A stretch of DNA of 9,541 bases from JBGPLH01 sp041486365 [NCBI: Thermodesulfobacteriota bacterium]. Its GTDB lineage: Bacteria; JAUYMQ01. The notes under the pieces were generated by a model. The model worked only from the letters and a program-made list of their open reading frames with translations, ran no database searches and had not been told where the DNA came from. Positions 6,769-9,541 of the stretch are shown one piece after another; within the stretch, counting starts at the first letter, position 1; each line of letters opens with the position of its first letter. A program made the translations under genes and the position numbers. Location: positions 1 to 9,541 of the forward strand of contig JBGPLH010000105.1 in assembly GCA_041486365.1 (NCBI GenBank). Reading direction: 5' to 3'.

Positions 6769-6835
6769 CAGGGTCCCCCGGATCCGCGATGCGCCTATGC
6801 TATCATCGTCGCCCCCTGGACGCCACCGGACCCCT
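6769..6835 (+). promoter_or_regulatory. Divergent intergenic region with an extended -10 promoter candidate for the TPR gene
   Basis: This 67-base gap lies between the DUF507 gene (minus) and the TPR gene (plus). On the plus strand TGC TATCAT at 6798-6806 matches an extended -10 element, with only a weak -35 at the usual distance. A start near 6813 would leave about 23 bases before the ATG at 6836. No equally clear minus-strand promoter is visible, although one for the DUF507 gene must lie nearby. Confidence 0.4.
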
Positions 6836-8152
6836 ATGACACGGCCGCGCAATGCTCTCCGGTTCCTGGCGCCGCTGCTCACCGCGGCGGCGCTGGCATT
6901 GCCCCGCCCCGCCGCGGCGATGCCCGCCGCCCGGCCCGCACCGGCCCCGGCGCAGCCCCGCCTCGTGATTTTTTCCTTCGCGTTCATCCCGACGCCGGTC
7001 CCCAATCAGCCGTCGTTCCAGGGCGTTATCAGCCGCGAAATCCCCCGCGAGATCGGCAGGCGGATGGACGCGCTCGCGGATCTGGAGACCCGATTCTACG
7101 CCGTGCGCAGCGTGGTCGGCGGCAGGCCGCGCTTCGCGGTGTCCCAACGCATGGGGCCCGCGGTCGACGTCCGGTACGCGGCGCGCGAGATCGACGGAGC
7201 CTTTGCGCTCGACGGCCTGGCGTCGGTGACCGAGCGGCTCCAGTTCCGGGTGCGGCTCCAGGATGTATCGATGGGGAAGCTCCTCTGGGAGAGGGAGTAC
7301 CAGGCCCCCACGGCGGAGGCGGCGTCCCTGCTCGAGCGCGCCGCGCGCGATCTGCTGGTCGCGTTGCCGGGGAGAATCGGCGCCGCGGCGAAGACGGCGC
7401 CTCGGCCCTCCATGGAGCCCGGCTGGGGCGCGCTCGTCGCCTACATGCAGGCGGAGGATCTCGCCTTCGCAAGCGAAAGCGGCGTCTACAAGGGAGGCCT
7501 GGATCCGATCTTCGATCACTACCTCGCCGCCTGCCAGCAGGATCCCGCCTGGGACCTCCCGGCCGATCATCTGGTCGCGATGGCGCAGGCGGCGCTCTCG
7601 CGCGGGGTGGGGCCGGCGGCGGTCCCTCTTCGCGCCCTCGAGCGGCTCGTCCAGATCCGGCCCGGCGCCGCGTCGCAAGCAGCCCTCGCGCGGGGACTCG
7701 CGGCGGCCGGGAGAGCGTCCGACGCGGAGGCCGCATGGCAGCGGAGCGTCGCAACCGATCCGGCGTTCATCGAGGGGTGGCTCAACGTGGCGGAAGGGCG
7801 CCGCAAGCGGGGCGACTACCGGGGCGCTGCGTCGGCGGTCGAGAAAGCCGTCGCGCTCCGCCTTCCCACTCCGCGGCTGCGCGCACGGGCGCAGAGCGAT
7901 CTCGGTGCGCTCTATCTCGAGATACACGAGGTGGACAAGGCGATCGCGGCACTCGAAGGGTCGGTGAAAGAGAACCCGGACGATCCGGAAGCGCACTTCC
8001 GGCTGGGCTCGGCCTACGATCAGAAGGGACGGCAGAATCCGAAGGAGCAGCGGCGCTGGGTGGATCTCGCCGTGAAGCAGTTCAGGACCGCCGATCGCCT
8101 GCGCGGAATCCCGGAGCTGCCGCTCGAGCTGCCGGGTAAGCCGCGGCTCTGA
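6836..8152 (+). CDS. Exported TPR protein with a TolB-N/FlgO-like N-terminal domain, function unknown
   Basis: A 438-residue protein. The ATG at 6836 is chosen because a signal peptide follows directly: Arg-rich start, hydrophobic core at about 9-22 and PAAA before a likely cleavage near 28. The upstream ribosome binding site is weak, and the frame remains open upstream. After a Pro/Ala linker (29-41) comes a domain at about 42-180. Its IDGAFALDGLAS, LQFRVRLQDVSMGKLLW and following helix resemble the domain fused to TPRs in TolB-N/FlgO-type proteins, where a strand-rich fold ends in ..LxxxxxGxxLW. A middle region (190-275) is helical. From about 280 onward there are three to four TPR-like units (280-312, 313-344, 349-382, 385-420). 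I infer a periplasmic or membrane-associated scaffold. It precedes can by 48 bases. Its partners are unknown, and the assignment of the N-terminal domain rests on pattern only. Confidence 0.85.
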   Translation: MTRPRNALRFLAPLLTAAALALPRPAAAMPAARPAPAPAQPRLVIFSFAFIPTPVPNQPSFQGVISREIPREIGRRMDALADLETRFYAVRSVVGGRPRFAVSQRMGPAVDVRYAAREIDGAFALDGLASVTERLQFRVRLQDVSMGKLLWEREYQAPTAEAASLLERAARDLLVALPGRIGAAAKTAPRPSMEPGWGALVAYMQAEDLAFASESGVYKGGLDPIFDHYLAACQQDPAWDLPADHLVAMAQAALSRGVGPAAVPLRALERLVQIRPGAASQAALARGLAAAGRASDAEAAWQRSVATDPAFIEGWLNVAEGRRKRGDYRGAASAVEKAVALRLPTPRLRARAQSDLGALYLEIHEVDKAIAALEGSVKENPDDPEAHFRLGSAYDQKGRQNPKEQRRWVDLAVKQFRTADRLRGIPELPLELPGKPRL

Positions 8153-8162
8153 CCGCCGGCGC

Positions 8163-8168
8163 TAGAAT
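8163..8168 (+). promoter_or_regulatory. Possible -10 element for can
   Basis: TAGAAT in the 48-base gap after the TPR gene differs from the -10 consensus at one position and would start a transcript about 25 bases before the can ATG. No good -35 is visible, so can may equally be read through from the TPR promoter. Confidence 0.25.
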
Positions 8169-8200
8169 CCAACCCTGTTCTTTCATGAGGGCCCCGACAC

Positions 8201-8845
8201 ATGGCGGGTCTGGATCATCTCTTCGCGAACAACCGCCGCTGGGCGGAGCGCATGCGCGCGGAGGATCCCGCCTTCTTCGAGAAGCTCGCCGAGCAGCAGT
8301 CGCCCCGGTACCTGTGGATCGGCTGCTCCGACAGCCGGGTGCCCGCCAACGAAATCGTCGGCCTGCTCCCGGGCGAGATCTTCGTTCACCGGAACGTGGC
8401 GAACGTGGTGGTCCACACGGATCTGAATTGTCTCTCGGTCATCCAGTTCGCCGTCGAGACGCTCGGCGTGAAGCACATCATCGTGTGCGGCCATTACGGC
8501 TGCGGCGGGGTGCGCGCCTCGATGGAGAGCGACAACCACGGCCTCATCGACAACTGGCTGCGCCACATCCAGGACGTGCAGCAGAAGCACCAGGCGCTCC
8601 TGGGCACCGCCGGAGACGATCGCGCGCGTTTCGCGCGACTGTGCGAGCTGCACGTGATCGAGCAGGTCGTGAACGTCTGCCAGACGACGGTCGTTCGGGG
8701 CGCCTGGCGGCGCGGGCAGCCCCTCACGGTGCACGGCTGGATCTACGGACTGGAAGACGGCCTGCTGCGCGATCTCGACCTGGCTGTCGGGGGCGAGGCG
8801 GAACAGGCGGCCGCCTATCGGAAGGCGATCGAAGCGCGGCGCTGA
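8201..8845 (+). CDS. can: Beta-class carbonic anhydrase (type II, Can-like)
   Basis: A cytoplasmic zinc enzyme that interconverts CO2 and bicarbonate, supplying bicarbonate to carboxylases. The 214 residues align in numbering with E. coli Can: zinc ligands Cys42, Asp44, His98 and Cys101, with the catalytic Asp44-Arg46 pair in CSDSR and CGHYGCGG at 96-103. FVHRNVANVV (61-70) and the C-terminal HGWIYGLEDGLLRDLD (178-193) are typical. Trp39, Arg64 and Tyr182 correspond to the residues that bind non-catalytic bicarbonate in type II enzymes of E. coli and Haemophilus, so allosteric control by bicarbonate and pH is likely. The ATG has GAGGG nine bases upstream. It is followed by the thioesterase gene after 11 bases, which implies co-transcription. 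Confidence 0.95.
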   Translation: MAGLDHLFANNRRWAERMRAEDPAFFEKLAEQQSPRYLWIGCSDSRVPANEIVGLLPGEIFVHRNVANVVVHTDLNCLSVIQFAVETLGVKHIIVCGHYGCGGVRASMESDNHGLIDNWLRHIQDVQQKHQALLGTAGDDRARFARLCELHVIEQVVNVCQTTVVRGAWRRGQPLTVHGWIYGLEDGLLRDLDLAVGGEAEQAAAYRKAIEARR

Positions 8846-8856
8846 GGGAGGAAGCG

Positions 8857-9288
8857 ATGGGATTCTGGGGTGCAATTCTCGACGGCATCGTGGCACGAGA
8901 GGCGAATCCGCCGATCTTCGTGCGGACCCTGGGCCTGCCTGGCATCACGCGATGGGAGCCGGGGCGTACCTGGGGGGAGTGGACGGTGAACGAGAATGTC
9001 TTTCACGAGCAGGGCGCCGTTTTCGGCGGGTACCTCGCGGCGCTCGCGGACCAGGCGCTGGCCCTCGTCTCGATGACCCTGCTGGAGGACAACGAGAGGT
9101 TCTCGACCTCCGACCTGCGGGTCTCCTACTTCCGTCCCGTGACGGGGGGAAACTTGCACCTGGAAGCCCAGGTGATTCACCGCGGGAGGCGCCAGATGCA
9201 GGTGGAGGTAGAATTCAGAAGGGACGACGGCAAGCTCGCGGCCAAGGCGACGGCCACGCAGGTGATCATCCCGATGAGCGGCGAGTGA
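8857..9288 (+). CDS. PaaI-like hotdog-fold thioesterase
   Basis: A 143-residue single-domain protein expected to hydrolyse acyl-CoA thioesters in the cytoplasm; the substrate cannot be told. N47-x2-F-H50 and the motif FGGYLAALADQAL (56-68) fit the PaaI/4HBT pattern of an Asn or His, a Gly-Gly turn and an acidic residue (Asp65) on the central hot-dog helix. STSDLRVSYFRPV at 83-95 and the strands to IIPM at the end complete the fold. The canonical HGG is FGG here, so the catalytic mode may differ slightly. The ATG at 8857 follows GGGAGGAA closely. The gene is 11 bases after can and probably shares its transcript. No functional link between the two is obvious. Confidence 0.85.
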   Translation: MGFWGAILDGIVAREANPPIFVRTLGLPGITRWEPGRTWGEWTVNENVFHEQGAVFGGYLAALADQALALVSMTLLEDNERFSTSDLRVSYFRPVTGGNLHLEAQVIHRGRRQMQVEVEFRRDDGKLAAKATATQVIIPMSGE

Positions 9289-9306
9289 CGGGCGGCCGCG
9301 GCTGCT

Positions 9307-9541
9307 TCAGAGCACGATCCCGCGTTCCCGCGCGAGCTTCTGCTTCAGGAGGGTGAACATCTTCCGGTAGTCGGCCCCCTCCTCGTCCATCTTCGCGGCG
9401 TGGGGGGCCAGGAGGCGCTCCACCTCCTGATCAAGGGCCTCCTCAACGGCGAGGTCCTCCGCGATGGCCTGCCGGACGGCGGCCTCCAGGGTCTCTCGTT
9501 TTCCATTTGCCAGACCCTTCTCCAGGAGCCCTGCCACAACG
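9307..9541 (-). CDS. DUF507 family protein (copy B), N-terminus beyond the window
   Basis: The reverse frame ends in DYRKMFTLLKQKLARERGIVL and a TGA at 9307. It carries an acidic ..EEALDQEVERLLAP.. segment typical of the second kind of DUF507 protein, which ends in ..RERGIVL. Seventy-seven residues are visible, up to the last base of the window. The family is about 90 residues, so I think the true start lies outside and that the GTG at 9537 is internal. The protein is charged and helical, probably cytoplasmic, and of unknown function. It converges with the thioesterase gene, with 18 bases between the stops and no hairpin with a T-tract there. It differs from copy A (6502-6768) in its second half. 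Confidence 0.8.
   Translation of the reverse strand, partial: VVAGLLEKGLANGKRETLEAAVRQAIAEDLAVEEALDQEVERLLAPHAAKMDEEGADYRKMFTLLKQKLARERGIVL

Noticed and set aside
6769-7005. N-terminal extension of the DUF507 frame up to 7005
   Set aside because: It overlaps the divergent TPR signal peptide, is unlike DUF507 N-termini, and a GTG with a ribosome binding site at 6768 gives the normal length.
6803-7996. A 397-residue minus-strand frame opposite the TPR gene
   Set aside because: It is antisense to a gene with a signal peptide and TPR repeats, and has no family motif.
5917-8139. A 740-residue plus-strand open frame over argH, the spacer, DUF507 and the TPR gene
   Set aside because: It crosses a terminator and several real genes in another frame, and its composition (Arg/Gly/Ala/Pro) is that of chance read-through in GC-rich DNA.
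8185-9288. A 367-residue frame fusing the region opposite can with the thioesterase
   Set aside because: The first two thirds are the shadow frame of can. The thioesterase has its own ATG and ribosome binding site at 8857.

Overview
The window is a GC-rich (about two thirds G+C by eye) bacterial chromosomal segment with dense, ordinary housekeeping genes. A lipoprotein of LptM/LppL type, lipobox signal peptides and a probable periplasmic TPR protein point to a diderm (Gram-negative-type) cell. Two DUF507-family genes and the order argH, small lipoprotein, lysA, dapF, dapA, dapB suggest a deltaproteobacterial-type, Acidobacteria-like or Eisenbacteria-like lineage. I cannot place it more precisely without searches.

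Left and centre, minus strand (6348 down to 1): a candidate promoter at 6322-6348 drives argH (last step of arginine synthesis), a small LptM-like lipoprotein, lysA, dapF, dapA, dapB and an ArsC/Spx-family gene. The gaps between them are 2 to 67 bases, so this looks like one arginine/lysine/meso-diaminopimelate operon. Together dapA, dapB, dapF and lysA cover the first two committed steps, the epimerisation and the final decarboxylation of the DAP route to lysine and peptidoglycan. The middle steps (dapD/C/E, dapL or ddh) are not in the window. A second candidate promoter lies just after lysA. The ArsC-like gene has an apparent one-base frameshift a few codons after its ATG. At the left edge is the start of an unidentified exported or lipoprotein gene.

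Centre right (6330-6835): a palindrome-rich spacer, an intrinsic terminator on the minus strand, a monocistronic DUF507 gene (minus) and a divergent promoter region.

Right, plus strand (6836-9288): a secreted TPR protein with an N-terminal domain resembling TolB-N/FlgO-type domains, a type II beta-carbonic anhydrase (can) and a PaaI-like hotdog thioesterase. A second, different DUF507 gene enters from the right edge on the minus strand and converges on the thioesterase with an 18-base gap.

I see no mobile element, CRISPR array, tRNA or rRNA, and no strong case for a wholly new system. The points most worth checking are the arsC frameshift, the split DUF507 pair, the LptM-like lipoprotein tied to lysA, the uncharacterised TPR protein and the palindromic spacer.
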